A stretch of DNA of 64,000 nt. Origin: 66-474 sp035281745. Lineage in GTDB: Bacteria; Pseudomonadota; Gammaproteobacteria; Xanthomonadales; Rhodanobacteraceae. The notes beneath the pieces are model-generated. The model saw nothing but the letters and a program-made list of their open reading frames with translations. It searched no databases and had not been told where the DNA came from. The position numbers and the translations under genes are program-made. The stretch covers positions 1 to 64,000 of the forward strand of contig DATEDI010000019.1 in NCBI GenBank assembly GCA_035281745.1, in the 5' to 3' direction. Positions 32,638-43,008 of the stretch are shown here, in pieces. Position 1 is the first letter of the stretch. Every line of letters begins with the position of its first letter.

Positions 32638-32667
32638 GATTCGACCTCCTTGGGGTCGGTTGTGGAA

Positions 32668-32701
32668 GGCCCGTCGGCGTGCATCACCACGCCTGCGGGC
32701 C
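32668..32701. other. Strong hairpin between integrase and next gene
   Basis: GGCCCG-tc-GGCGTG, a six-base loop, CACGCC-tg-CGGGCC: two six-base stems with a symmetric 2x2 internal loop, ending four bases after the integrase stop codon. There is no T tract. It could attenuate readthrough from the integrase or protect a transcript end. Confidence 0.6.
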
Positions 32702-32705
32702 GCTA

Positions 32706-33923
32706 TCACCGCTTGCGGCGGCGAATGGGTATGACCTTTGCGCCTTCGCGCTTGGCGTCCAGCGTGTCCGCCCAGTCCTGCAGCAACTGGCGGCGCCGAT
32801 CCATGTAGGTCGCGTTGTTGTATGCGGCGCGCACCGCGTTCTTGTCGACGTGCGCGAGCGTGATTTCGATGACGTTGCCGTCATAGCCGGATTCGTAGGC
32901 CCACGTCGAGAACGTGGAGCGCCAGCCGTGCAGGGTCAGTTCGCCCGCGGCGTAGCCCATGCGCCGGAGCGCCACCAGCGGACCATTGATCGACAGCGGC
33001 TTGCGCCGGTTCGTCGGACTCGGGAACACCAGCGCATTGCCCTTGGTGTTGCTTGCCTCGAGGTCACGCAGTATCCCCACGGCCTGCCGGGACAGCGGCA
33101 CCCGATGTTCACGCGCCATCTTCATCCGCTCGGCCGGGATGATCCACAAGCCGGCGTCAAGGTCGAATTCCGCCCACGGCGCGTTCACCAGTTCCGACAC
33201 CCGAACCACGGTCAGCGGCAGCAATGCCAGCGCCGCGCGGGTCACGGCATCAGCCTTCAGCTCGGCGAACCGCTCGAAATACTTCGGCAGCGCGTCCAGC
33301 GGCAGTGACGCGCGGTGCTTGACCTTCGGAGCTTTCTTCAGTGCGCCGCGCAGTTCGCGGGCAGGATTGACCGGGCACCGCAACGAAGACACGCCCAGCG
33401 CAAAGATGGACGTCATCCGCTGCAATGCGCGCTTGGCTTGGTCGAGTGCGTCGCGCTTTTCCACCTTCCGCACCACTGACAGCACTTCCGCCGCGGTGAT
33501 GTCGGCGATCGGCCGATCACCAAGGGATGGCAGGATGTCGCGGTCAAGACTGCGCTGGATCCGATCAGTATGCGATTCGATCCACTGATTGCGGTTGGCG
33601 TCGATCCAATCTTTCGCGACCGCGCGGAACGTGTTGCCGCTGGCTACCTCACGCTCGACGCGCGCCTGTTTCCGTACCGCCGATGGGTTGATGCCCTCGC
33701 GAAGCTGGCGGCGTGCGTCGTCCCGCTGCGCCCGAGCCTCGGCAATGGAAACCTCCGGCCATGCGCCGAAGGACACCATCGATTCCTTGCCGCCATAGCG
33801 AAACCGGAAGCGCCACAGCTTCGCCCCGGTGGGCTCCACGAGTAGGGATAGCCCCATGCCGTCGGCGAGCTTGTAGGGCTTCCCACGCGGCTTTGCGTTC
33901 TTCACTGCGGGTAGCGTCAGCAT
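32706..33923 (-). CDS. int: Tyrosine integrase, P4/DUF4102 type
   Basis: A 405-residue site-specific recombinase. The N-terminal DUF4102 arm-binding domain (KPRGKPYKLADGMGLSLLV... WRFRFRYGGKESMVSFGAWPEVS) precedes the core-binding and catalytic domains. Catalytic residues are visible: R241 (TVVRVSEL), H332 and R335 (LHGWRSTFSTWA), H358 and Y368 (HVDKNAVRAAY). AAGGGGA precedes the ATG at 33923; the frame stays open through attR but without a plausible earlier start. It lies 167 bases from attR, the normal position for an integrase acting at a tRNA 3' end. Confidence 0.95.
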   Translation of the reverse strand: MLTLPAVKNAKPRGKPYKLADGMGLSLLVEPTGAKLWRFRFRYGGKESMVSFGAWPEVSIAEARAQRDDARRQLREGINPSAVRKQARVEREVASGNTFRAVAKDWIDANRNQWIESHTDRIQRSLDRDILPSLGDRPIADITAAEVLSVVRKVEKRDALDQAKRALQRMTSIFALGVSSLRCPVNPARELRGALKKAPKVKHRASLPLDALPKYFERFAELKADAVTRAALALLPLTVVRVSELVNAPWAEFDLDAGLWIIPAERMKMAREHRVPLSRQAVGILRDLEASNTKGNALVFPSPTNRRKPLSINGPLVALRRMGYAAGELTLHGWRSTFSTWAYESGYDGNVIEITLAHVDKNAVRAAYNNATYMDRRRQLLQDWADTLDAKREGAKVIPIRRRKR

Positions 33924-34089
33924 TCGGTTCCCCTTCGCGGACTCGCATCGTTCTACCCGCATCCTACCCTCAAGATTGGCTGGATGCAAGCGGACGTTTA
34001 CGGAAGCCAGCAAACAGGAAACGTAGGTATGTAGCCGTTCGCAGACGGTAGTCGATTGTCCGCCGAAATCCGCAAAAGTCCGATTTAGT

Positions 34090-34108
34090 GTCCCCTCTTG
34101 GGCACCAA
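34090..34108 (+). other. attR: right 19-bp attachment repeat
   Basis: An exact copy of the tRNA-Leu 3' end (GTCCCCTCTTGGGCACCAA) without the rest of the tRNA. It marks the right border; the sequence to its right is the original chromosome leading to nuoA. Confidence 0.93.
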
Positions 34109-34114
34109 CCGACG

Positions 34115-34155
34115 AACGCGCGATCGCGAACTTTTCGCATCGCGCGTTTTCGTTT
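34115..34155 (+). terminator. Displaced host terminator of tRNA-Leu (putative)
   Basis: A perfect ten-base stem AACGCGCGAT (34115-34124) with ATCGCGCGTT (34139-34148), with an inner GCGAA/TTCGC helix, then TTCGTTT. It starts seven bases after attR, so before integration it would have followed tRNA-Leu directly. The T tract is weak. Confidence 0.55.
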
Positions 34156-34217
34156 GTGGATCGCGATGATCGTCGTGCGCCGCGCGATGCGATCCATTCG
34201 CGATTGCCGGTGCGCGA

Positions 34218-34246
34218 TTGCGACACGCGCCGGTGCATGCGAAAAT
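34218..34246 (+). promoter_or_regulatory. Possible nuo promoter
   Basis: TTGCGA (34218-34223), a 17-base spacer and GAAAAT (34241-34246) lie 26 bases before nuoA. It is a weak match and the only candidate I see in the 164 bases between attR and nuoA. Confidence 0.3.
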
Positions 34247-34272
34247 CCCGTAGCTAACGCGGACGGAATCGA

Positions 34273-34629
34273 ATGCTCAACGGCTACTGGCCCATCCTGC
34301 TGTTCCTGATCGTCGCCGGCGGCATCGGCGTCGCGTTGATCGTGGTCGGCTTGCTGGCAGGTCCGCGCCGCCCGAGCGCCGAGAAAAACTCGCCCTACGA
34401 GTGCGGCTTCGAAGCCTTCGAAGGCACGCGCATGAAGTTCGACGTGCGCTACTACCTCATCGCGATCCTGTTCATCCTGTTCGATCTCGAAATCGCGTTC
34501 CTGTTTCCGTGGGCGACGGTGTTTTCGAAGATCGGCATCGTCGCGCTGATCGAAATGTTCACGTTCCTGCTGCTGCTGGTCGTGGGCTACGTGTACGTCT
34601 GGAAAAAGGGTGCATTGGAATGGGACTGA
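34273..34629 (+). CDS. nuoA: NADH-quinone oxidoreductase subunit A
   Basis: A 118-residue membrane subunit with three helices and the conserved loop KNSPYECGFEAFEGTRMKFDVRYYLIAILFILFDLEIAFLFPW. It is part of the quinone-proximal membrane arm of complex I. First gene of a 14-gene operon, now 164 bases from the right end of the integrated element. Confidence 0.96.
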   Translation: MLNGYWPILLFLIVAGGIGVALIVVGLLAGPRRPSAEKNSPYECGFEAFEGTRMKFDVRYYLIAILFILFDLEIAFLFPWATVFSKIGIVALIEMFTFLLLLVVGYVYVWKKGALEWD

Positions 34630-35174
34630 TTTCCGCCATCGACAAGTCGATGCACAACCCGGTGCCGATCGGGAAGGTGGACGACATCCTGCGCCCGGAA
34701 GCCGACAACCCCATCGTGCAGCGCGGTTTCGGCGTCACCACCGTGGATGCGCTGTTCAACTGGGCGCGCACCGGTTCGATGTGGCCTATGACGTTTGGCC
34801 TGGCCTGCTGTGCGGTGGAAATGATGCATGCAGGCGCATCGCGGCTCGATCTCGACCGCTACGGCGTGATCTTCCGGCCGTCGCCGCGCCAATCCGACGT
34901 GATGATCGTCGCCGGCACGCTGGTGAACAAGATGGCGCCGGCGCTGCGCAAGGTGTACGACCAGATGCCCGATCCGAAGTGGGTGATTTCGATGGGCAGT
35001 TGCGCCAACGGCGGCGGCTACTACCACTATTCGTATTCGGTGGTGCGCGGCTGCGACCGCATCGTGCCGGTGGACGTGTACGTGCCGGGTTGTCCGCCGA
35101 CCGCCGAGGCGCTGGTTTACGGGATTCTGCAATTGCAGAAGAAGATCCGCCGCACCAATACCGTCGCGCGTTGA
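34620..35174 (+). CDS. nuoB: NADH-quinone oxidoreductase subunit B
   Basis: A 184-residue peripheral subunit that binds cluster N2, the electron donor to quinone. The paired cysteines C63 and C64 (FGLACCAVEMM), the cysteine in SMGSCANGGGYY and that in VPGCPP form the expected set. The start lies ten bases inside nuoA. Confidence 0.97.
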   Translation: MGLISAIDKSMHNPVPIGKVDDILRPEADNPIVQRGFGVTTVDALFNWARTGSMWPMTFGLACCAVEMMHAGASRLDLDRYGVIFRPSPRQSDVMIVAGTLVNKMAPALRKVYDQMPDPKWVISMGSCANGGGYYHYSYSVVRGCDRIVPVDVYVPGCPPTAEALVYGILQLQKKIRRTNTVAR

Positions 35175-35181
35175 AGCCACG

Positions 35182-35922
35182 ATGCCCCAGACCACAACCC
35201 AACAACTGGTCGATCGCCTGCGTGCGCGCTTCGGCGATCGCATCGACAACGTCGCGGTTTCGCTTGGACAGGCGACGATCGAGGTCACGCCCGCGCACCT
35301 GGTCGAAGTCTGCACCGCGTTGCGCGACGAGCCGGATTTCCGTTTCGCGCAACTGACGGACCTGTGCGGCGTCGACTTCCTGCTGTTCGGCGAAGACGAA
35401 TGGGCGGGCTCGCAGGCCGCCACGGCCACCGGCTTTTCGCGTGGCGTGACCGGCGCAGCCGAACCCGGGCGCTTCGACTGGTCGAACCATCCCGAGCATC
35501 CGCAATTCCTGCGCCGCTTCGCGGCGGTGGTGCATTTGATTTCCTACCAGCACAACATTCGTCTGCGCGTGCGCAGCTTCGCGCCGGAAGATGCCCTGCC
35601 GGTATTGCCGACGCTCACGCGAGTGTGGCCGGTTGCTGACTGGTACGAACGCGAGGCGTTCGACCTGTACGGCATCGTGTTCGAGGGTCACCCGGATCTG
35701 CGCCGCATCCTCACTGATTACGGTTTCGTCGGGCACCCGTTCCGCAAGGATTTTCCGCTGATCGGCAACGTGGAAGTGCGTTACGACCCCGAAGCCCGGC
35801 GCGTGGTATACGAGCCGGTGACCTCGGTGACGCCGCGCGTGACCGTGGCGCGCGTGGTGCGCGAGGACTCGCGCTGGCCGACTTCGCGTGCGGAAGCGGC
35901 CGACGAATGGAAGGACAATTGA
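35182..35922 (+). CDS. nuoC: NADH-quinone oxidoreductase subunit C
   Basis: A 246-residue subunit of the quinone-reducing module, separate from NuoD (they are fused in E. coli). The conserved C-terminal ADWYEREAFDLYGIVFEGHPDLRRILTDYGFVGHPFRKDFPL signature is intact. Confidence 0.96.
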   Translation: MPQTTTQQLVDRLRARFGDRIDNVAVSLGQATIEVTPAHLVEVCTALRDEPDFRFAQLTDLCGVDFLLFGEDEWAGSQAATATGFSRGVTGAAEPGRFDWSNHPEHPQFLRRFAAVVHLISYQHNIRLRVRSFAPEDALPVLPTLTRVWPVADWYEREAFDLYGIVFEGHPDLRRILTDYGFVGHPFRKDFPLIGNVEVRYDPEARRVVYEPVTSVTPRVTVARVVREDSRWPTSRAEAADEWKDN

Positions 35923-35923
35923 C

Positions 35924-37198
35924 GTGGCTGATGCAACCGACACAACCGGCGAGATCCGCAGCTACACGATGAACTTCGGCCCGCAGCACCCGGCTGCGCA
36001 CGGCGTGCTGCGCCTGGTGATGGAGATGGAAGGCGAGACCATCATCCGGATCGATCCGCACATCGGGCTGCTGCATCGCGGCACCGAGAAGCTGGCCGAA
36101 TCCAAGCCATTCAATCATTCGATCGGCTACATGGATCGGCTCGATTACGTGTCGATGATGTGCAACGAGCACGCCTACGTGCGCGCGATCGAGCAATTGA
36201 TGGGGATCGAGCCGCCCGAGCGGGCGTTGTGGATCCGCACGCTGTTCGATGAGGTCACCCGCATCCTCAATCACCTGATGTGGATCGGTTCGAATGCGCT
36301 CGACCTCGGCGCGATGGCGGTGTTCCTGTACGCGTTCCGCGAACGCGAAGAACTGATGGATTGCTACGAAGCGGTATCCGGCACGCGCATGCATGCCACC
36401 TATTACCGCCCCGGCGGCGTGTACCGCGATTTGCCCGGCAAGATGATCCAGTACAAGGAATCGCCGTGGCACAAGGGCAAGGACCTCGCACGCATGAATG
36501 CGTGGCGCGAAGGTTCGATGCTGGATTTCCTGGACGCGTTCAGCGCCGACTTCCAGCACAAGGTCGACGAATACGAGGAACTGCTGACCGACAACCGCAT
36601 CTGGAAGCAGCGCACCGTCGACATCGGCATTGTCAGCCCCGAGCAGGCGTATGCGCTTGGCATGACCGGCCCGATGCTGCGTGCGTCCGGTATCGAATGG
36701 GACTTGCGCAAGAAGCAGCCGTACGCGAAGTACGCCGAGGTCGACTTCGACATTCCGGTCGGTACGCACGGCGATTGCTACGACCGTTACCTGGTGCGCG
36801 TGGCCGAAATGCGCCAGTCGGCGTTGATCATCCGCCAGTGCGTGGATTGGCTGAAGAAGCATCCCGGCCCGGTCATCACCGACAATTACAAAGTCGCGCC
36901 GCCCAAGCGCGAGGACATGAAGGAATCGATGGAAGCACTGATCCATTGGTTCAAGCTGTTCACCGAGGGCTACAGCGTGCCGGCCGGCGAAACCTACGCC
37001 GCGGTCGAAGCCCCCAAGGGCGAGTTCGGCTGCTACATGATTTCCGACGGCGCCAACAAGCCGTTCCGCGTGCACCTGCGCGCGCCCGGATTCGCGCACC
37101 TGTCCTCGATCAACGAGATCACCGCCGGCCACATGCTGCCGGACGTGGTGGCGATGATCGGAACCTACGATCTGGTGTTCGGGGAGATCGATCGATGA
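35924..37198 (+). CDS. nuoD: NADH-quinone oxidoreductase subunit D
   Basis: The 49-kDa-type subunit, 424 residues from a GTG two bases after the nuoC stop. MNFGPQHPAAHGVLRLV near the N-terminus lines the quinone site; the C-terminus ends in the conserved DVVAMIGTYDLVFGEIDR. The frame is open further upstream inside nuoC, but AAGGAC before the GTG and the length favour 35924. Confidence 0.95.
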   Translation: MADATDTTGEIRSYTMNFGPQHPAAHGVLRLVMEMEGETIIRIDPHIGLLHRGTEKLAESKPFNHSIGYMDRLDYVSMMCNEHAYVRAIEQLMGIEPPERALWIRTLFDEVTRILNHLMWIGSNALDLGAMAVFLYAFREREELMDCYEAVSGTRMHATYYRPGGVYRDLPGKMIQYKESPWHKGKDLARMNAWREGSMLDFLDAFSADFQHKVDEYEELLTDNRIWKQRTVDIGIVSPEQAYALGMTGPMLRASGIEWDLRKKQPYAKYAEVDFDIPVGTHGDCYDRYLVRVAEMRQSALIIRQCVDWLKKHPGPVITDNYKVAPPKREDMKESMEALIHWFKLFTEGYSVPAGETYAAVEAPKGEFGCYMISDGANKPFRVHLRAPGFAHLSSINEITAGHMLPDVVAMIGTYDLVFGEIDR

Positions 37199-37722
37199 AG
37201 GCCACCGGCAATTTCGACAAAGTGAAAGACGTCGACCCGATGCAGGTGTTGACGGCCGATACGCGCGCAAGCATCGACCATTGGGCCGCAAAGTTCCCGC
37301 CCGACCGCAAACGCTCGGCGGTGATCCAGGGCCTGATGGCGGCGCAGGAGCAGAACCGCGGCTTCCTGACCGACGAGTTGACCGCCGCGGTGGCCAAGTA
37401 CCTCGACATCCTGCCGGTGTTCGCCTACGAGGTGGCGTCGTTCTACTCCATGCTGGAGACCCGTCCGGTCGGGCGCAACAACGTGGCCATCTGCACCAAC
37501 ATCTCGTGCTGGCTCAACGGCGCCGACCGCATCGTCGAGCATTGCGAGAAGAAGCTCGGCGTGAAGCTGGGCGAAAGCACGCCCGACGGGCGCGTGTACC
37601 TGAAGAAGGAAGAAGAGTGCCTGGCGGCATGCTGCGGCGCGCCGATGATGGCGGTGAACGGGCATTACCACGAGCACCTGACGCCCGAGAAGGTCGACGA
37701 AATCCTTGACAAATTGACGTAG
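37195..37722 (+). CDS. nuoE: NADH-quinone oxidoreductase subunit E
   Basis: A 175-residue thioredoxin-fold subunit carrying the [2Fe-2S] cluster N1a with cysteines in AICTNISCWL and EECLAACCGAPMM. Part of the NADH dehydrogenase module with NuoF and NuoG. Start overlaps the nuoD stop. Confidence 0.95.
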   Translation: MKATGNFDKVKDVDPMQVLTADTRASIDHWAAKFPPDRKRSAVIQGLMAAQEQNRGFLTDELTAAVAKYLDILPVFAYEVASFYSMLETRPVGRNNVAICTNISCWLNGADRIVEHCEKKLGVKLGESTPDGRVYLKKEEECLAACCGAPMMAVNGHYHEHLTPEKVDEILDKLT

Positions 37723-37783
37723 GAGCGCGCCGGCGCACGATCAACCCGGTCGCAAGCAGGCAGGTTTCCGCAAAGAGCAATCC

Positions 37784-39093
<1,310 letters not shown>

Positions 39094-39097
<4 letters not shown>

Positions 39098-41490
39098 GTG
39101 CCCAACCCAAAGACACGGCGCCACCGGCAGAAATGGTGGAGTTCGAGATCGACGGCCATCCGGTGAGCGCCCCGAAGGGGTCGACGATCATCCAGGCGTC
39201 GGATGCCGCGGGCATTCCGATTCCGCGTTTCTGCTATCACGAGAAGCTGCCGATCGCCGCGGTTTGCCGCCAGTGCATGGTGGAAGTGGAGATGGGCGGC
39301 AAGCGCGTGCCCAAGCCGCAGGTGGCCTGCGCGACGCCGGTGGCGGCGGGGATGAAGGTTTTCACCAAGACGCCGCTTGCCATCCACGCGCAGCAAAACG
39401 CGTTGGAGTTCGTGCTGATCAACCATCCGCTGGATTGCCCGATTTGCGACCAGGGCGGCGAATGCGAGCTGCAGGATCTGTCCATGGGCTATGGCCGCTC
39501 GCTGTCGCGTTTCACCGAGCGCAAGCGCACCATCAGCGACGAGAACGTGGGGCCGCTGGTCGCCACCGAGATGACCCGCTGCATCCATTGCACCCGTTGC
39601 GTGCGATTCCTGGGCGAAGTCGCCGGCAGCTACGAGTTCGGTGACTTCGATCGCGGGGATCGACACGTGATCGGCACCTGGATCGGCCGCGGCATCGGTT
39701 CGGAGTTGTCCGGCAACGTGATCGACGTGTGTCCGGTGGGTGCGCTGACCGACAAGGTATTCCAGTTCAAGGCGCGCGCCTGGGAACTGATCGCGAAGCC
39801 GTCGATCGGCTACCACGACGCATTGGGTTCCAACCTGTGGCTGCACACCAAGCGCGGGCAGGTATTGCGCGCGGTGCCGCGCGAGAACGAAGCGATCAAC
39901 GAATGCTGGCTGGCCGATCGCGACCGCTACAGTCATGAGGGCCTGTACGCGCAGGACCGGGCACAGCGGCCGATGATCCGCAAGGGCGGAGAACTGGTGG
40001 AGGTCGAATGGGACGAAGCCATCGCGTTCGTCGTCAATGGCCTGGGGAAGGCCGGCAGCGACGTCGGCGCACTGGTCGCTCCGATGACTTCGTGCGAAGA
40101 AGGCGCGTTGCTTGCCGAGTTGCTGCGCGGTCTGGGCAGTGATCGCATCGATCATCGCCTGCGCGTGCAGGATTTCAGCGATGGCGGTCCGGCCGGGCAG
40201 GTGTTCGGCATGGCCGTGCAGGATGTCGCCGAGATTCGCGCGGGCCTCGTGATCGGCAGCAACGTGCGCCATGAAATGCCGTTGCTGAACCAGCGGCTGC
40301 GGCGTGCCACCCGGCACGACGCGTCCAAGCCGCACATTTCCAACATGGCGAACTACGACATTGCCAAAATCGATGGCGCGCGGATCTTCGCGTTGAATCC
40401 CGTGCATTTCGACTGGAGCTTCGAGCTGGCCGGCGAAAAGGTGGTGCCGCCGCAGGATCTGGTCGCGGCGTTGTTGCGCGTGGCCAAGGCTGCCGGCGTC
40501 GCCGGCGACGAGCCTGCCCTGGCCGATGCCATTGCCGGCGCCGCGGACGACGACGAGGCGCGCCAGTGGTGCCAGGCGTTGCGGGATGCCGGCGCCTCGG
40601 TGGTGATCCTGGGCGACGTGGCCACCCAGCACCCGCAGGCGTCGTGGTTGCGCGCGCTCGCGCGCGGCATCGCAAAGGCGACGAACAGTGCGTTCAACGA
40701 ATTGCCGTCCGGGGCCAACGCCGTTGGCCTCGCCCGCGTGGGCGCGCAATCGAGTGGCGGCGCGAAGGACATTCTGGAACGCGTGCCGAAAGTGTTGATT
40801 GCCTGGCAGGCGGGATCGCAGGACACGTTCGCACCGGCCGCTTATGACAAGGCGCGCGAAACCGCCGGGTTCTGCGTGTACGCAGGCGCTTATCTCTGCG
40901 AAGGCGTCAAGCGCACGGCCGATGCGGTGTTGCCGTTGGGGCTGCCGCCCGAGATCGATGGCACCTACGTGAATGTCGATGGCGTGGCGCAAACCGTCGC
41001 CGCCGGTTCGACGTTGGCTGGGCAGTCGCGGCCAGGCTGGAAGGTGTTGCGTGCGCTGGGCGGCGCGTTGGGCGTGGCCGGCTTCGACTTCGTCGATTTC
41101 GGTGACGTGCATGCGCGCGTGGCAGACCGCGCCAAGCAGCCGACTGCCGCGGCGGCGACCCGACTGGCACCGCGTGTCGACGCGGCGCAAGGTCAACTTG
41201 TCCGCGTCGGTACCGTGGGCATCTATCGCAGCGATGCCGTGGTACGTCGTGCCAAGGCCCTGCAGGCGCATCCCTTGAACCGTGCACCGGCGTTGCGTAT
41301 CTGCGCCGATGATGCGCGTGCACTCGCGCTGCTGGATGGCGTCAAGGCCGACGTCAATGGCGCGGTCTTGCCGGTCGTCATCGATGCCGCGGTGCCGAAA
41401 GGCTGCGCGTGGATCGAAGCCGGGCATGCCGCGACCGCCTCGCTGCCGCCGCACGGTGCGGTGCTCACCATCAAGGCGGTGACCGCATGA
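39094..41490 (+). CDS. nuoG: NADH-quinone oxidoreductase subunit G
   Basis: A 798-residue molybdopterin-oxidoreductase-fold subunit. N-terminal cysteines (RFCYHEKL, VCRQCMVEV) hold N1b; HPLDCPICDQGGECELQ and CIHCTRCVRF with CPVGALTDK hold N4 and N5. The C-x2-C-x3-C group of the extra N7 cluster in E. coli and Thermus is absent at the matching place (SIGYHDALGSNLWLHTK). The C-terminal half is low in conserved catalytic motifs, as usual. Start overlaps the nuoF stop. Confidence 0.95.
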
Positions 41491-42509
41491 ACGACGCACT
41501 CATCTTCGGGTGGACGCTCGGCAAGATCCTCGCGATCGCGGTGCCCGTGATCATCACCGTGGCGATGTATGTGTGGTGGGAACGCAAGGTGATCGGCTGG
41601 ATGCACGTGCGCATCGGGCCGAACAAGATCGGCCCGTTCGGCCTGCTGCAGGCGTTCGCGGACGTGGTGAAGCTGTTGATCAAGGAAGTGATCATCCCCA
41701 CCAACGCCAACCGCTTTCTGTATTTCACCGCGCCGTTGCTGTCGGTGATCCCGGCGCTGGCAGTGTGGGCGGTGATCCCGTTCAACGGCGGCGGGTTCGT
41801 GCTGGCCAACGTGAATGCAGGCGTGCTGTACGTGCTGGCGATGAGTTCGCTGGGCGTGTACGGCATCATCCTGGCCGGCTGGGCGTCGAACTCGCGCTAC
41901 GCGTTGCTCGGTTCGATGCGTTCGGCCGCGCAGATGATCTCTTACGAAATCTGCATCGGCATGGCGCTGGTGACGGTGTTGATCCTGGCCGGCAGCCTCA
42001 ACTTCACCGCAATCGTCGAGGCGCAGGCCGGCGGCAAGGGCCTGTTCGATTGGTTCTGGCTGCCGCTGCTGCCGATGTTCCTGGTGTTCTACATCTCGGG
42101 CGTGGCTGAAACCAACCGCCTGCCGTTCGACGTGGCCGAGGGCGAATCGGAAATCGTGGCGGGCTTCCATGTGGAGTATTCGGGGTCGGCGTTCGCGCTG
42201 TTCTTCCTCGCCGAATACGCGAACATGATCCTGATGTCGTTCCTGGTGTCGATCTTGTTCATGGGCGGCTGGCTCAGCCCGTTCCAGGGCTGGCACCTGG
42301 GCTGGTTCTCGCAGCCGGGTTGGTGGTGGCTGTTCCTGAAGTTCTTCGTGTTCGCCACCTCGCTGTTGTGGTTGCGCGCGACCTTTCCGCGCTATCGCTA
42401 CGACCAGATCATGCGACTGGGCTGGAAGGTTTTCATTCCGATTTCGATCGCGTGGATTTTCGTGGCGGGTCTTTTCCGTTTCTTCGGCGTGGTGACGATA
42501 GGGCACTGA
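41487..42509 (+). CDS. nuoH: NADH-quinone oxidoreductase subunit H
   Basis: A 340-residue membrane subunit with about eight helices that closes the quinone chamber. ERKVIGWMHVRIGPNKIGPFG and ETNRLPFDVAEGESEIVAGFHVEYS are the conserved loops. Overlaps nuoG by four bases. Confidence 0.97.
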   Translation: MNDALIFGWTLGKILAIAVPVIITVAMYVWWERKVIGWMHVRIGPNKIGPFGLLQAFADVVKLLIKEVIIPTNANRFLYFTAPLLSVIPALAVWAVIPFNGGGFVLANVNAGVLYVLAMSSLGVYGIILAGWASNSRYALLGSMRSAAQMISYEICIGMALVTVLILAGSLNFTAIVEAQAGGKGLFDWFWLPLLPMFLVFYISGVAETNRLPFDVAEGESEIVAGFHVEYSGSAFALFFLAEYANMILMSFLVSILFMGGWLSPFQGWHLGWFSQPGWWWLFLKFFVFATSLLWLRATFPRYRYDQIMRLGWKVFIPISIAWIFVAGLFRFFGVVTIGH

Positions 42510-42510
42510 G

Positions 42511-43002
42511 ATGAAAAAAGTTGTCGACTATCTCAAGAGCCTGTTGCTGCTGGAACTCGCGGCGGGCCTGTGGGTGACGCTGAAGTACCTCTTCAAGCAC
42601 AAGTACACGCTGCGTTTCCCGATGGAAACCATTCCGCGTTCGGTGCGCTTCCGCGGGCTGCATGCACTGCGCCGCTACCCCAACGGCGAGGAGCGCTGCA
42701 TCGCCTGCAAATTGTGCGAAGCGGTGTGCCCGGCGTTGGCGATCACCATCGACTCGGCGCCGCGCGCGTCGGACGGCCAGCGTCGCACCACCCGCTACGA
42801 CATCGATCTGTTCAAGTGCATCTACTGCGGCTTCTGCGAGGAAAGCTGCCCGGTCGATTCGATCGTGCTGACCGACATCCTGGAGTACCACATGGAACGC
42901 CGCGGCGAAAACATCATCACCAAGCCGCAACTGCTCGCGATGGGCGACCGTTTCGAGAAGTCCATCGCGGCCAATCGCGCGCAAGACGCGGCGTACAGGT
43001 AA
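42511..43002 (+). CDS. nuoI: NADH-quinone oxidoreductase subunit I
   Basis: A 163-residue ferredoxin-like subunit with two [4Fe-4S] motifs, CIACKLCEAVCP and CIYCGFCEESCP, which hold N6a and N6b and link the peripheral arm to NuoB. Starts one base after nuoH. Confidence 0.97.
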   Translation: MKKVVDYLKSLLLLELAAGLWVTLKYLFKHKYTLRFPMETIPRSVRFRGLHALRRYPNGEERCIACKLCEAVCPALAITIDSAPRASDGQRRTTRYDIDLFKCIYCGFCEESCPVDSIVLTDILEYHMERRGENIITKPQLLAMGDRFEKSIAANRAQDAAYR

Positions 43003-43008
43003 TCGCGC

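Larger units (their letters stand above)
21353..34108. mobile_element. Integrated element of about 12.7 kb in tRNA-Leu, phage satellite-like
   Basis: The element lies between two 19-bp direct repeats, with a tyrosine integrase next to the right repeat. It separates secG-tRNA-Leu from nuoA, which are adjacent in related genomes. All 18 genes I support are on the minus strand. Gene content: integrase, three unknown genes, AlpA-like regulator, unknown, CHC2 primase-like, RepA-like helicase, three unknowns, a terminator, tape-measure protein, DUF5681 and small ORFs, and an XRE regulator. No capsid, portal, large terminase, baseplate, lysin or conjugation gene is visible. It could be a capsid-less satellite, or a reduced prophage. 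Confidence 0.9.

Noticed and set aside
21371..34089. A complete prophage
   Set aside because: No capsid, portal, large terminase, baseplate, or lysis genes are visible in any frame.
33924..34238. N-terminal extension of the integrase through attR into chromosomal DNA
   Set aside because: The added residues are not conserved and would be replaced on excision; AAGGGGA before the ATG at 33923 gives a normal start.
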